Shown here in pieces: positions 1 through 6,119 of a DNA stretch of 11,176 nt (position 1 is the first letter of the stretch; every line of letters starts with the position of its first letter). The notes below the pieces were generated by a model. It was given only the letters and a program-made list of their open reading frames with translations, did not search any database and was not told the origin of the DNA. A program made the position numbers and the translations under genes. The DNA is from Pseudomonadota bacterium (GTDB lineage: Bacteria > Pseudomonadota > Alphaproteobacteria > Rhizobiales > Xanthobacteraceae), in assembly GCA_023414975.1 (NCBI GenBank), contig JAEZMI010000296.1, positions 1 through 11,176 of the forward strand. Direction: 5' to 3'.

Positions 1-474
1 CCCCTCGCGCGTCCCGAACAGGATTTTGCAACCGCGAAATGACGGGGTTGCCGACGTGCTCCTTCTCTCGCAGCGCACATTCCCTAACGGCATACGCGTG
101 CCCTCGGGGCGCACCCCGCGCCCGGCGCGACCCGTTGAAAGGACTGGATTGCCAGCACATTGCGCGTGAACGCCCGAAACTGCGGCGTCTGCTGCCTTTT
201 TGCGCAGTCATGCTGCAATGCAACGTGTCCTTCGTGCAACGGTCGTGCAGGAAGTGCACATGGGGACGACCTATTCCGATACCAGACTATATCGGGGTAG
301 GGGTACCGACTGTATTCTGATGCCGGTTACACATCATCCGCAGCCCGGTAGCCGTGCCGCCGGGCGCATCCGACCTCCCTCGGCTCGATGCGGGTAGCCA
401 AGGGTCGGTTGGCGTTCGGCACGTCGCTCTGGCGTGCCGCCTCGGGGATCGCGGCTGTTGGGGGGCAGTCAACC
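1..474. other. Upstream non-coding region, no supported gene
   Basis: About 470 bases precede the first convincing start codon. Short open frames exist here on both strands, but their products are Arg/Ala/Pro-rich with no recognisable motif, and none has a convincing ribosome binding site. The stretch is less GC-rich than the genes and contains several short repeats, including an inverted repeat at 276-295, so it probably carries the promoter and control region of the sugar transferase gene. The gene to the left apparently ends before the window. Confidence 0.6.
276..295. promoter_or_regulatory. Inverted repeat, possible operator upstream of the sugar transferase gene
   Basis: CCGATA at 276-281 is matched by TATCGG at 290-295 with an 8-base spacer, about 180 bases before the start codon at 475. 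A -10-like TATATC overlaps the right arm (288-293), but no good -35 hexamer lies at the right distance. The perfect 6-bp arms are seen directly; a role as a regulator site is inference and could be chance. Confidence 0.25.
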
Positions 475-1908
475 ATGAGTCATATCGGAACCTTCTATGA
501 CATGTCCGAGCGCGCCGCGGATCAAGGGCGCAAGGATCGGGCGCGGGCGCGGGCCCTGCTGAACCGTCACCGTCATCTCATCCGTCTCGGCCTGGTGATG
601 GGGGCGTTCGTCACCGACCTCGCGATCATCCTCATCTCCGGCCTCCTCGCCGGTGCTCTTCGCCATGGCAATCTGTCGCCGAGCAACTGGGAACAGACCC
701 TGGCGCTGCTGGCGCCAACCTTCGTGCTCGCGGCGGTTTCCCTGCGCGCCTACACCATGCGGACGCTGCGTTCCTACAGCCGCACGGTGCTGCGCGTGGT
801 TCTGGCCCTCGTCATCGCGGCGGGCATCACCCTCGGCGCCATCTTCGCGCTGAAGGTGGGCACGGAGCTCTCGCGCCTTGAAGTCGGCTACACGCTGCTT
901 GTGGCCGCCGGCCTGCTCATCGTCACGCGGGCTTTCGGTGCGCGGCTCCTGCGCCGGACCCTGGCCTCGATCGTGGAACCGCGCATCGTGGTGCTGACCG
1001 ACGGCGTGGGAATGACCCGCCGCAGCGGCAACATGACGACCACGATGGTCAATGTGCGCAAGCAGGACATCGTGCCGGCGCTGAGCGACCCGATGTTCTT
1101 CGACAGAATGGGCCGCACGGTACGCGACGCGGACCGTGTCGTGCTGTCCTTCTCGGACCCTGATGAGCGGCTCAAATGGGCGCAGGCGATGCGGCTGAGC
1201 GGCTTCGATGCCGAAATCGTCGCGGACCTCGGCGATGTGCGGCCTCTCGGCCTCTCGCACTGGCAGAACCACACGACGATGGTCATCTCGCGCGGGCCGA
1301 TGAACCTCGGCGAGCGGCTGCTGAAGAGGGCCTTCGATCTCGCCGTGACCAGCGCCATGCTGCTGGCGGTCGGGCCGGTCATCGCCATCTGCGCCGTTCT
1401 GGTGAAGCTCGATTCGCCCGGTCCCGCCTTCTTCGTGCAGGATCGCGTGGGGCGGAACAACCGGACCTATCGCTGCTTCAAGCTGCGCACGATGCGGACC
1501 GACCTGACGGACACGTCGGGCAACGTCTCCGCCTCGCGTCGCGACCCGCGCGTGACCCGCATCGGCAATTTCCTGCGCCGCACCAGCCTCGATGAACTGC
1601 CGCAGCTCTTCAATGTGCTGAACGGCGACATGAGCCTTGTCGGTCCCCGCCCGCATGCGCTCGGCTCGCGCGCCGAGGGCGCGCTGTTCTGGGAGCTGAT
1701 CCCGGATTACTGGAGCCGCCACACCATGAAGCCCGGCGTGACGGGCCTCGCCCAGGTGCGCGGCTATCGCGGCGCGACCCACAGCCGGGAGGATATCGAG
1801 CGGCGCGTGGCGGCCGATCTCGAATACATCAACCGCTGGTCGCTCTGGCTGGACATCAAGATCCTCGTCATGACCGTGAAGGTCGCTGTCCACCAGAACG
1901 CCTACTGA
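475..1908 (+). CDS. Exopolysaccharide polyprenyl-phosphate sugar-1-phosphate transferase (bacterial sugar transferase family)
   Basis: A 477-residue inner-membrane enzyme expected to transfer a sugar-1-phosphate from a UDP-sugar to undecaprenyl phosphate, the first step of exopolysaccharide repeat-unit assembly. The N-terminal half has four predicted membrane helices (about 36-62, 74-93, 105-127, 137-154), then a soluble central domain (about 170-275). The C-terminal catalytic domain starts with a hydrophobic membrane helix (about 288-310) followed by KLDSPGP (311-317), QDRVG (322-326), FKLRTM (335-340), the catalytic-type SLDELPQ (D373, E374) and GPRPH (390-394), all standard for the WcaJ/PssY/ExoY superfamily. 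The length and polytopic N-terminus fit the WcaJ-like branch better than short ExoY/PglC forms. The start at 475 follows a G-rich tract. An in-frame ATG at 388 would add 29 unconvincing residues, and one at 502 is possible. The sugar transferred cannot be told from sequence. Confidence 0.93.
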   Translation: MSHIGTFYDMSERAADQGRKDRARARALLNRHRHLIRLGLVMGAFVTDLAIILISGLLAGALRHGNLSPSNWEQTLALLAPTFVLAAVSLRAYTMRTLRSYSRTVLRVVLALVIAAGITLGAIFALKVGTELSRLEVGYTLLVAAGLLIVTRAFGARLLRRTLASIVEPRIVVLTDGVGMTRRSGNMTTTMVNVRKQDIVPALSDPMFFDRMGRTVRDADRVVLSFSDPDERLKWAQAMRLSGFDAEIVADLGDVRPLGLSHWQNHTTMVISRGPMNLGERLLKRAFDLAVTSAMLLAVGPVIAICAVLVKLDSPGPAFFVQDRVGRNNRTYRCFKLRTMRTDLTDTSGNVSASRRDPRVTRIGNFLRRTSLDELPQLFNVLNGDMSLVGPRPHALGSRAEGALFWELIPDYWSRHTMKPGVTGLAQVRGYRGATHSREDIERRVAADLEYINRWSLWLDIKILVMTVKVAVHQNAY

Positions 1909-1922
1909 GCCTCGCGTGTCCC

Positions 1923-1942
1923 GCCCCGGCGGCAGCCGGGGC
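1923..1942 (+). terminator. GC-rich hairpin downstream of the sugar transferase gene
   Basis: GCCCCGGC (1923-1930) pairs perfectly with GCCGGGGC (1935-1942) around a GGCA tetraloop, 14 bases after the stop codon at 1906-1908. No T-tract follows, so it is at best a weak or Rho-assisted terminator, or a structure protecting the transcript 3' end. Confidence 0.35.
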
Positions 1943-1978
1943 AGGGCAGGCGGAAGACAGTCAGTCGGGGCAGCGCAA

Positions 1979-2008
1979 GCGGCGGCATGCACTCGGGCGG
2001 CGGCATGC
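1979..2008. repeat. 12-bp direct repeat in the intergenic region
   Basis: GCGGCGGCATGC occurs at 1979-1990 and again at 1997-2008, spaced by 6 bases. It lies in the 189-base gap between the sugar transferase and deacetylase genes, next to another short hairpin (GCGGGG 2017-2022 with CCCCGC 2028-2033). No function is evident; it may be a local slippage product. Confidence 0.5.
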
Positions 2009-2097
2009 GGAAGGGCGCGGGGTGTGGCCCCGCCGCTCTGGCGGCCCTGCGGCAGACCGGCTAGCTAGGCGCATCGTCCTCGCGCGCCGGAGTTCCC

Positions 2098-2142
2098 ATG
2101 CGCTGCCTGACAATGCGCCGCCTGACAATGCGCTGCTTTACC
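2098..2142 (+). repeat. Three tandem 15-bp units, each starting with ATG, at the 5' end of the deacetylase gene
   Basis: Units at 2098-2112, 2113-2127 and 2128-2142 read ATGCGCTGCCTGACA, ATGCGCCGCCTGACA and ATGCGCTGCTTTACC, and are followed by a fourth in-frame ATG at 2143. They encode MRCLT, MRRLT and MRCFT. The unit length is a multiple of three, so copy-number changes would keep frame and only lengthen or shorten the signal peptide's positively charged n-region. Confidence 0.9.
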
Positions 2143-2910
2143 ATGCTTGCCGGTCTGATCCCCGCAATGGCCCTGCTCGCGCTCCCGGCGCAGGCGGCGA
2201 CCTCCTGCGAGGGGCGGCTGGGCACGGCGCGGGTCATGGAGGTGCAGGCGGCCGGGCTGCAGGTGGGCACCAAGCATTTCCCGCAGACGCTGGACCTCGC
2301 CGAGGGCGAGGTGGTTCTCACCTTTGACGACGGGCCCCATCCCGGCACGACCGAGAGCGTCCTGCGCGCGCTCGCCCGCGAATGCGTGCACGCGACCTTC
2401 TTCGTCGTCGGCCGCGCGGCGGCGGCGCATCCCGAGATGGTCCGGCGCCTCATCGCCGAGGGTCACACGGTCGGCCATCACAGCCAGACGCACCCGATGA
2501 CGCTGGCGGACATACCTTTCGACAAGGCGGTCGCCGACATCGAGAAGGGCTTCGCGTCGGTCGACCGGGCCGCCTATGGCACGGCCGGGCCGCATCCGCG
2601 CGTGCCGTTCTTCCGCTTCCCCGGATTCGGCGCGTCGCCCGAACTGCTCGACTATCTCGGCAAGCGCGGGGTCGGCGTGTTCGGGGCGGACCTGTGGGCC
2701 GGCGACTGGAATCCGATGACGCCCGAGGAGCAGCTGCGCCTCACCCTGGAGCGTCTCGATCACGAGCGGCGCGGCATCATCCTGTTCCACGACACGCGCG
2801 CCCAGACCGCGAAGATGATTCCCGCCTTCCTCACCGCGCTGCACGAGAAGGGCTACAAGGTCGTGCACATCGTCCCCGCCCCCGTCGCCACCGCCGCCGC
2901 GCCGCCGTAA
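2098..2910 (+). CDS. Secreted polysaccharide deacetylase (NodB homology domain, carbohydrate esterase family 4)
   Basis: A 270-residue exported enzyme expected to remove N- or O-acetyl groups from a polysaccharide with a bound divalent metal. Residues 1-33 form a signal peptide: an Arg-rich n-region, a hydrophobic stretch and an AQA cleavage site before Ala34. The NodB domain carries motif 1 TFDDGPHP (75-82; D77 as base, D78 metal ligand), motif 2 HSQTH (128-132; two metal His), motif 3 RFPGF (173-177), DLW and GDW around 198-204, and ILFHD (228-232; H231), so all catalytic residues are present. GGAG at 2089-2092 sits 5 bases before the ATG at 2098 and supports that start, although three more in-frame ATGs follow (2113, 2128, 2143). 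It lies 189 bases after the sugar transferase gene on the same strand, so a role in exopolysaccharide modification is plausible but inferred; peptidoglycan or another glycan could be the substrate. Its stop codon lies inside a repeated terminator element. Confidence 0.92.
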   Translation: MRCLTMRRLTMRCFTMLAGLIPAMALLALPAQAATSCEGRLGTARVMEVQAAGLQVGTKHFPQTLDLAEGEVVLTFDDGPHPGTTESVLRALARECVHATFFVVGRAAAAHPEMVRRLIAEGHTVGHHSQTHPMTLADIPFDKAVADIEKGFASVDRAAYGTAGPHPRVPFFRFPGFGASPELLDYLGKRGVGVFGADLWAGDWNPMTPEEQLRLTLERLDHERRGIILFHDTRAQTAKMIPAFLTALHEKGYKVVHIVPAPVATAAAPP

Positions 2911-2965
2911 ACGACAACGGCGACCCGAAGGTCCGGCCGTAAACGACAACGGCGACCCGAAGGTC
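2904..2965. repeat. Tandem duplication of a 30-bp terminator element
   Basis: Bases 2904-2933 and 2936-2965 are identical over 30 positions, separated by CG (period 32). Each copy contains one arm and the loop of a hairpin, plus the AAACGACA that becomes the U-rich tail on the minus strand. The TAA stop codon of the deacetylase gene (2908-2910) is part of copy 1. The element reads as a duplicated tRNA terminator into which the deacetylase frame runs. Confidence 0.9.
2917..2940 (-). terminator. Second, imperfect copy of the tRNA terminator
   Basis: On the minus strand this copy still folds into the same 9-bp stem with a UUCG loop, but with a two-base bulge (2934-2935). It is followed by the same TGTCGTTT tail (2916-2909). 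It would act as a back-up to the perfect hairpin at 2949-2970. Its tail overlaps the stop codon of the deacetylase gene on the other strand. Confidence 0.55.
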
Positions 2966-2970
2966 GCCGT
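2941..2970 (-). terminator. Intrinsic terminator of tRNA-Leu with UUCG tetraloop
   Basis: On the minus strand ACGGCGACC and GGTCGCCGT form a perfect 9-bp stem (2970-2962 with 2957-2949) around TTCG, a very stable tetraloop, followed by TGTCGTTT. It starts 47 bases after the end of the tRNA gene. Read on the plus strand, the hairpin has a CGAA loop and no T-tail, so it is less likely to stop deacetylase transcripts by itself. Confidence 0.75.
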
Positions 2971-3017
2971 GTGTGGTCCCCGGAAGGGCTGTTCAGGAGC
3001 ACGCATCCCGACAGGAA

Positions 3018-3102
3018 TGGTGCGGTCGAGAGGACTCGAACCTCCACGGTGTTACCCACTGCCACCTCAAGGCAGCGCGTCTACCAATTCCGCCACGACC
3101 GC
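3018..3102 (-). tRNA. tRNA-Leu, anticodon GAG
   Basis: An 85-base class II tRNA with encoded CCA. On the minus strand the acceptor arm GCGGTCG pairs with CGACCGC. The D-loop region contains AATTGGTAGACGC. The anticodon stem CTGCC/GGCAG encloses loop TTGAGGT, giving anticodon GAG, which reads CUC and CUU leucine codons. A long variable arm typical of tRNA-Leu follows, then a T-arm with GGTTCGAGTCC and ACCA at the 3' end (3021-3018). It is convergent with the deacetylase gene and divergent from lipB. Confidence 0.97.
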
Positions 3103-3155
3103 ATCGCCCGGCGCCGGCGGGTGCTGCGAAGCAGCGGCCGGCGGGAGCGGGGCAT

Positions 3156-3184
3156 CGTCTAACAGATCGAATGAGGGTCCACAA
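3156..3184 (-). promoter_or_regulatory. Candidate sigma-70-type promoter for tRNA-Leu
   Basis: On the minus strand TTGTGG (3184-3179) and TAGACG (3161-3156) are separated by 17 bases, 54 bases before the mature tRNA 5' end. Each hexamer matches the consensus at about three of six positions, so the call rests mostly on spacing and place. The leader it would produce contains a compact hairpin (GCTGC-TTC-GCAGC at 3135-3123). The remaining bases up to the lipB start at 3309 show no other clear site. Confidence 0.35.
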
Positions 3185-3308
3185 GAGCCGCGCGGGGCCG
3201 TGGTTGCGTCCATCCCGATGCCTGTGGACAGAGCGACGAGACGCGTGGCACGAGGAGTAGCAAGACGAGTGGGAAGACATCGGGCCCGCGAATGATTATC
3301 TCTGCCGC

Positions 3309-4073
3309 ATGGACACGCCGCCCGTTCCCGCCCCAACCTCATCCGCGCCCTCTGCCGCGCCCACGCCCGCCGCTTCCGCGCGCGGCGACCTCGCGACCCG
3401 TCTCCTGCCCCAGCCGGGCGCCGCGCCCGTGCGCTGGCGCGTGAGCGCGGGCCGCGTGGACTACCCGGCGGCGCTGGCGGAGATGGACCGCCTCGCCGAG
3501 GCCATCGCGGCGGGCGAGGAGGACGAACTGGTCTGGCTGCTGGAGCACCCCCCGCTCTACACCGCCGGCACCAGCGCGCGGCCGGAGGATCTGGTGGATG
3601 CCGGCCGCTTCCCCATCTACCCGGCCGGGCGCGGCGGCCAGTACACCTATCACGGCCCCGGCCAGCGCGTGGCCTATGTCATGCTCGACCTCAAGCGCCG
3701 CGCGCCGGATGTGCGCCGCTACGTCGCCGCGCTGGAGGAGTGGCTGATCCGCACGCTCACCGCTTTCAATGTGCGCGGCGAGCGGCGCGAGGACCGGGTC
3801 GGCGTCTGGGTCCGGCGGCCGGCCCGCGCGGGCGGGGGCGAGGACAAGATCGCGGCCATCGGCATCCGCGTGCGCCGCTGGGTGACGCTGCACGGCATCT
3901 CGCTGAATGTGGAGCCGGATCTCGGCCATTTTGGCGGGATCGTGCCCTGCGGCGTGCGCGAGCATGGCGTGACCAGCCTGGTGGATCTCGGCCTGCCCGT
4001 CGCCATGGACGATGTGGACCTCGCCCTGCGGCGCGAATTCGAGGCGATCTTCGGCCCCACCGTCGCCCTTTAG
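3309..4073 (+). CDS. lipB: Lipoyl(octanoyl) transferase LipB
   Basis: A 254-residue cytoplasmic enzyme that moves the octanoyl group from octanoyl-ACP to a lysine of the lipoyl domains of 2-oxoacid dehydrogenases and of GcvH; lipoyl synthase then adds sulphur. The hallmark RGGQYTYHGPGQ spans 108-119. The catalytic lysine is K180 in DKIAAIGIRVRRWVTLHG and the acyl-accepting cysteine is C214 in VPCGV, so both active-site residues are present. The first 30 or so residues are a Pro/Ala/Ser-rich extension, as is common in alphaproteobacterial LipB. No good ribosome binding site precedes the ATG at 3309, but the next Met (at 3483) would cut into the domain. It stands alone on its strand between a tRNA gene and a convergent acylphosphatase gene; lipA is not in the window. 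A 16-bp minisatellite begins 7 bases after the stop codon. Confidence 0.96.
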   Translation: MDTPPVPAPTSSAPSAAPTPAASARGDLATRLLPQPGAAPVRWRVSAGRVDYPAALAEMDRLAEAIAAGEEDELVWLLEHPPLYTAGTSARPEDLVDAGRFPIYPAGRGGQYTYHGPGQRVAYVMLDLKRRAPDVRRYVAALEEWLIRTLTAFNVRGERREDRVGVWVRRPARAGGGEDKIAAIGIRVRRWVTLHGISLNVEPDLGHFGGIVPCGVREHGVTSLVDLGLPVAMDDVDLALRREFEAIFGPTVAL

Positions 4074-4079
4074 CCCGGA

Positions 4080-4159
4080 CCGCCGGCAGCCAGGTCCGCC
4101 GGCAGCCAGGTCCGCCGGCAGCAAGGTCCGCCGGCAGCTCGGCCCGCCGGCAGCCCGGT
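4080..4159. repeat. Minisatellite: five 16-bp units between convergent genes
   Basis: Units start at 4080, 4096, 4112, 4128 and 4144, with a partial sixth at 4160. The first two read CCGCCGGCAGCCAGGT; later ones differ at 1-3 positions near the end of the unit, while the core CCGCCGGCAG is invariant. Each unit contains the palindrome GCCGGC. The array fills nearly all of the 96-base gap between the lipB stop and the acylphosphatase stop. Unit length is not a multiple of three and no gene reads through it. Confidence 0.93.
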
Positions 4160-4169
4160 CCGCCCGCCC

Positions 4170-4460
4170 TCATTCCACGGTCGGCAGAACCTCGAAGCCG
4201 GCCGGCCGGTCCTCCCCCGCCATCTCGCTCACCGCGACATCCTCCACGCGGGCGAGGGGCGGGCCCCGCCGCGCCGCCGCCAGCAGCTCATCCAGCGCAG
4301 CGGGCGCGATCCGCACCCGCGCCTCGACCGTTCCCTCCCGGCGATTGCGCACCCAGCCCGCGAGGCCGCGCCGGCGTGCCTCGCCCGCGAACCAGGCGCG
4401 GTAGCCGACGCCCTGCACGCGCCCGGAGATGAGCAGCCGCACCGTGATCATGTCCGTCAT
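4170..4460 (-). CDS. acyP: Acylphosphatase
   Basis: A 96-residue cytoplasmic enzyme that hydrolyses acyl phosphates such as acetyl phosphate or carbamoyl phosphate. The signature GRVQGVGYRAW spans 13-23, with the phosphate-binding arginine at R21. The second catalytic residue, the asparagine of GWVRN, is N39. Length and the alpha/beta sandwich pattern match the family (about 90-100 residues). The chosen ATG (complement of 4458-4460) follows AGGTAAGG on the minus strand; a second Met three codons later is also possible. The frame stays open far upstream, but that extension overlaps mgtE and is not credible. The gene ends 10 bases from the minisatellite, is convergent with lipB and divergent from mgtE. 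Its physiological role in bacteria is poorly defined. Confidence 0.94.
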   Translation of the reverse strand: MTDMITVRLLISGRVQGVGYRAWFAGEARRRGLAGWVRNRREGTVEARVRIAPAALDELLAAARRGPPLARVEDVAVSEMAGEDRPAGFEVLPTVE

Positions 4461-4525
4461 GAGCCTTACCTGTTGCCGGGCGACCACGCGCGCACGGCAT
4501 TGATGGTGCCGGAGGGGGGATCGGT

Positions 4526-4554
4526 TTGCCTTCCCCGAGGATGCTTCATAAGAA
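4526..4554 (+). promoter_or_regulatory. Candidate promoter for mgtE
   Basis: TTGCCT (4526-4531) and TAAGAA (4549-4554) are separated by 17 bases and lie about 57 bases before the mgtE start. The -35 matches four of six consensus positions and the -10 about three. The full acyP-mgtE gap is 151 bases and shows no recognisable M-box magnesium riboswitch. Confidence 0.35.
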
Positions 4555-4611
4555 CGGTTGAAGTCACCCGACTCCACTTCATTCCACCCGAATCCTCGGC
4601 CGGAGAGCGGC

Positions 4612-6015
4612 ATGCGCGAAGAGACCGATCTCGCCGCCTCCCGTCCGGGGCGCGCCCAGGAGCCGGAAGTCGATCCCATCGACGTGCCCGGCTTCGTCGA
4701 GGCCATCGTCGGGGCCATCGAGGCGGGAGATGCCGACGCGCTGCGCGGGCTGGTGGCGGATCTGCATGAATCCGATGTCGCGCGCCTTCTTGAGGCCTTG
4801 CCGGCCAGCGAGCGGCCGCGCCTCATCGAGCTGCTCGGCGCGGATTTCGACTTTACCGCGCTCACCGAACTCGACGAGACCGTCCGCGTCCAGATCCTGC
4901 AGGAACTGTCGACCCAGACGGTGGTCGAAGGCGTGCGCGACCTCGATTCCGACGACGCAGTCTACATCCTGGAAGACCTCGACGACGACGAGAAGCAGGA
5001 AATCCTCGCGCAGTTGCCGATCCCCGAGCGGGCGACGCTGCAGCGCAGTCTCGATTATCCCGAGGAGAGCGCCGGCCGGCGCATGCAGACCGAGTTCATC
5101 GCCCTGCCGCCCTTCTGGACGGTCGGTCAGGCGCTGGACTATATCGGCGAAACCGAGGGGCTTCCCGAAGTCTTCTTCGAGGTCTTCGTCGTCGATCCCT
5201 CCTACCGTCTCAGCGGTTCCGTGCCGCTGGACCGCCTGCTGCGCACCAAGCGCGGGGTGAAACTCGGCGAGGTGGTCACGGCGGACCGGCACGTCGTCAA
5301 CGTCACCGACGATCAGGAAGGCGTCGCCCGCGTCTTCGAGCGGTACAACCTCATTTCGGCCCCTGTGGTGGATGGCGCCGGCCGGCTCGTCGGCGTCCTC
5401 ACCGTCGACGATATCGTCGACGTCATCCAGGAAGAGGCGGATGAGGATCTGAAGGCGCTCGGCGGCGTGGCGAGCGATGAAGAACTGTCCGACAGCTTCT
5501 GGTACATCGCCCGCAGCCGGTTCACCTGGCTCTTCCTCAATCTCATCGCGGCGAACCTCGCCTCCTTCGTCATCTCGCTTTTCGAGGGCGAGCTGCAGAA
5601 GATGGTCGCCCTCGCCGTGCTCATGCCCATCGTCGCCAGCCAGGGCGGAAATGCCGGCACGCAGACCATGACGGTGGCGGTGCGCGCGCTGGCGACGCGG
5701 GAGCTGCGGCCCAGCAATGCGGGCCGCATCATCGCGCGTGAGCTGCTGGTCGGCCTGTTCAACGGCGTCGTCTTCGCCGTCATCATGGCAGCGGTCGTTT
5801 TCGCGCGCTTCGGCGTCGCCGATCTCGGCTTCGTCATCGCGCTCGCCATGATCATCAATCTGGTGGCGGCGGCGCTCGGCGGTATCTTGATCCCTCTGAC
5901 GCTGGACCGGCTGAAAGTGGACCCCGCCGTCTCCTCGGGTCCCTTCGTCACGACCATCACCGATGTGGTCGGCTTCTTCGCCTTCCTCGGCATCGCCGCG
6001 CTCTGGTTCAACTGA
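4612..6015 (+). CDS. mgtE: Magnesium transporter MgtE
   Basis: A 467-residue inner-membrane Mg2+ channel, expected to act as a homodimer gated by cytoplasmic magnesium. Domains in order: an acidic helical N domain (about 26-145); two CBS domains (about 146-280), the second with APVVDGAGRLVGVLTVDDIVD; a connecting plug helix (about 281-303); and five membrane helices (about 305-324, 331-356, 377-399, 404-430, 443-466). The pore signature MPIVASQGGNAGTQ is at 338-351, and the last helix carries TDVVGFF with D451, matching the pore aspartate of Thermus thermophilus MgtE. The ATG at 4612 has GGAG at 4602-4605 with a 6-base spacer; an upstream TTG at 4558 would add 18 residues and is less likely. 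It is divergent from acyP. A 104-base gap follows before the c-di-GMP gene. Confidence 0.96.
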   Translation: MREETDLAASRPGRAQEPEVDPIDVPGFVEAIVGAIEAGDADALRGLVADLHESDVARLLEALPASERPRLIELLGADFDFTALTELDETVRVQILQELSTQTVVEGVRDLDSDDAVYILEDLDDDEKQEILAQLPIPERATLQRSLDYPEESAGRRMQTEFIALPPFWTVGQALDYIGETEGLPEVFFEVFVVDPSYRLSGSVPLDRLLRTKRGVKLGEVVTADRHVVNVTDDQEGVARVFERYNLISAPVVDGAGRLVGVLTVDDIVDVIQEEADEDLKALGGVASDEELSDSFWYIARSRFTWLFLNLIAANLASFVISLFEGELQKMVALAVLMPIVASQGGNAGTQTMTVAVRALATRELRPSNAGRIIARELLVGLFNGVVFAVIMAAVVFARFGVADLGFVIALAMIINLVAAALGGILIPLTLDRLKVDPAVSSGPFVTTITDVVGFFAFLGIAALWFN

Positions 6016-6060
6016 GCGCCGCGCTCTGATTAAAATGGCGCGTTCATCAAGAATCGAAAT

Positions 6061-6083
6061 GTTTCAAGCGCAATTAATGAAAC
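6061..6083. promoter_or_regulatory. GTTTCA-N11-TGAAAC inverted repeat, possible operator
   Basis: GTTTCA (6061-6066) and TGAAAC (6078-6083) are perfect inverted half-sites with an AT-rich 11-base spacer, 37 bases before the start codon of the GGDEF-EAL gene. The size and symmetry suit a dimeric repressor or activator. A related pair occurs at 10438-10510. The 104-base mgtE-to-GGDEF gap holds no obvious terminator, so read-through from mgtE is possible. Confidence 0.35.
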
Positions 6084-6119
6084 GCCCCTAATCTGCGCGC
6101 GATCCGTGGGAGACAGCAG

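Noticed and set aside
39..320. Short plus-strand frame of 93 codons in the upstream region
   Set aside because: No ribosome binding site, Cys/Arg/Pro-rich random-looking product and no recognisable motif.
469..1992. A 507-codon open frame antisense to the sugar transferase gene
   Set aside because: Same reason: the composition is a shadow of GC-biased codons and the sense frame is a clear sugar transferase.
3018..3102. tRNA-Leu as an integration site for a genomic island
   Set aside because: Only ordinary genes flank it and I saw no repeated tRNA 3' end or integrase in the window.
4461..4611. Possible magnesium riboswitch (M-box) upstream of mgtE
   Set aside because: The 151-base gap is short and shared with a divergent gene, and I could not see conserved M-box helices. 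A covariance-model search would be decisive.
4461..4865. N-terminal extension of the acylphosphatase frame into mgtE
   Set aside because: The extension is Ser/Arg-rich shadow sequence antisense to mgtE, and the 96-residue form already has full family length with its own ribosome site.
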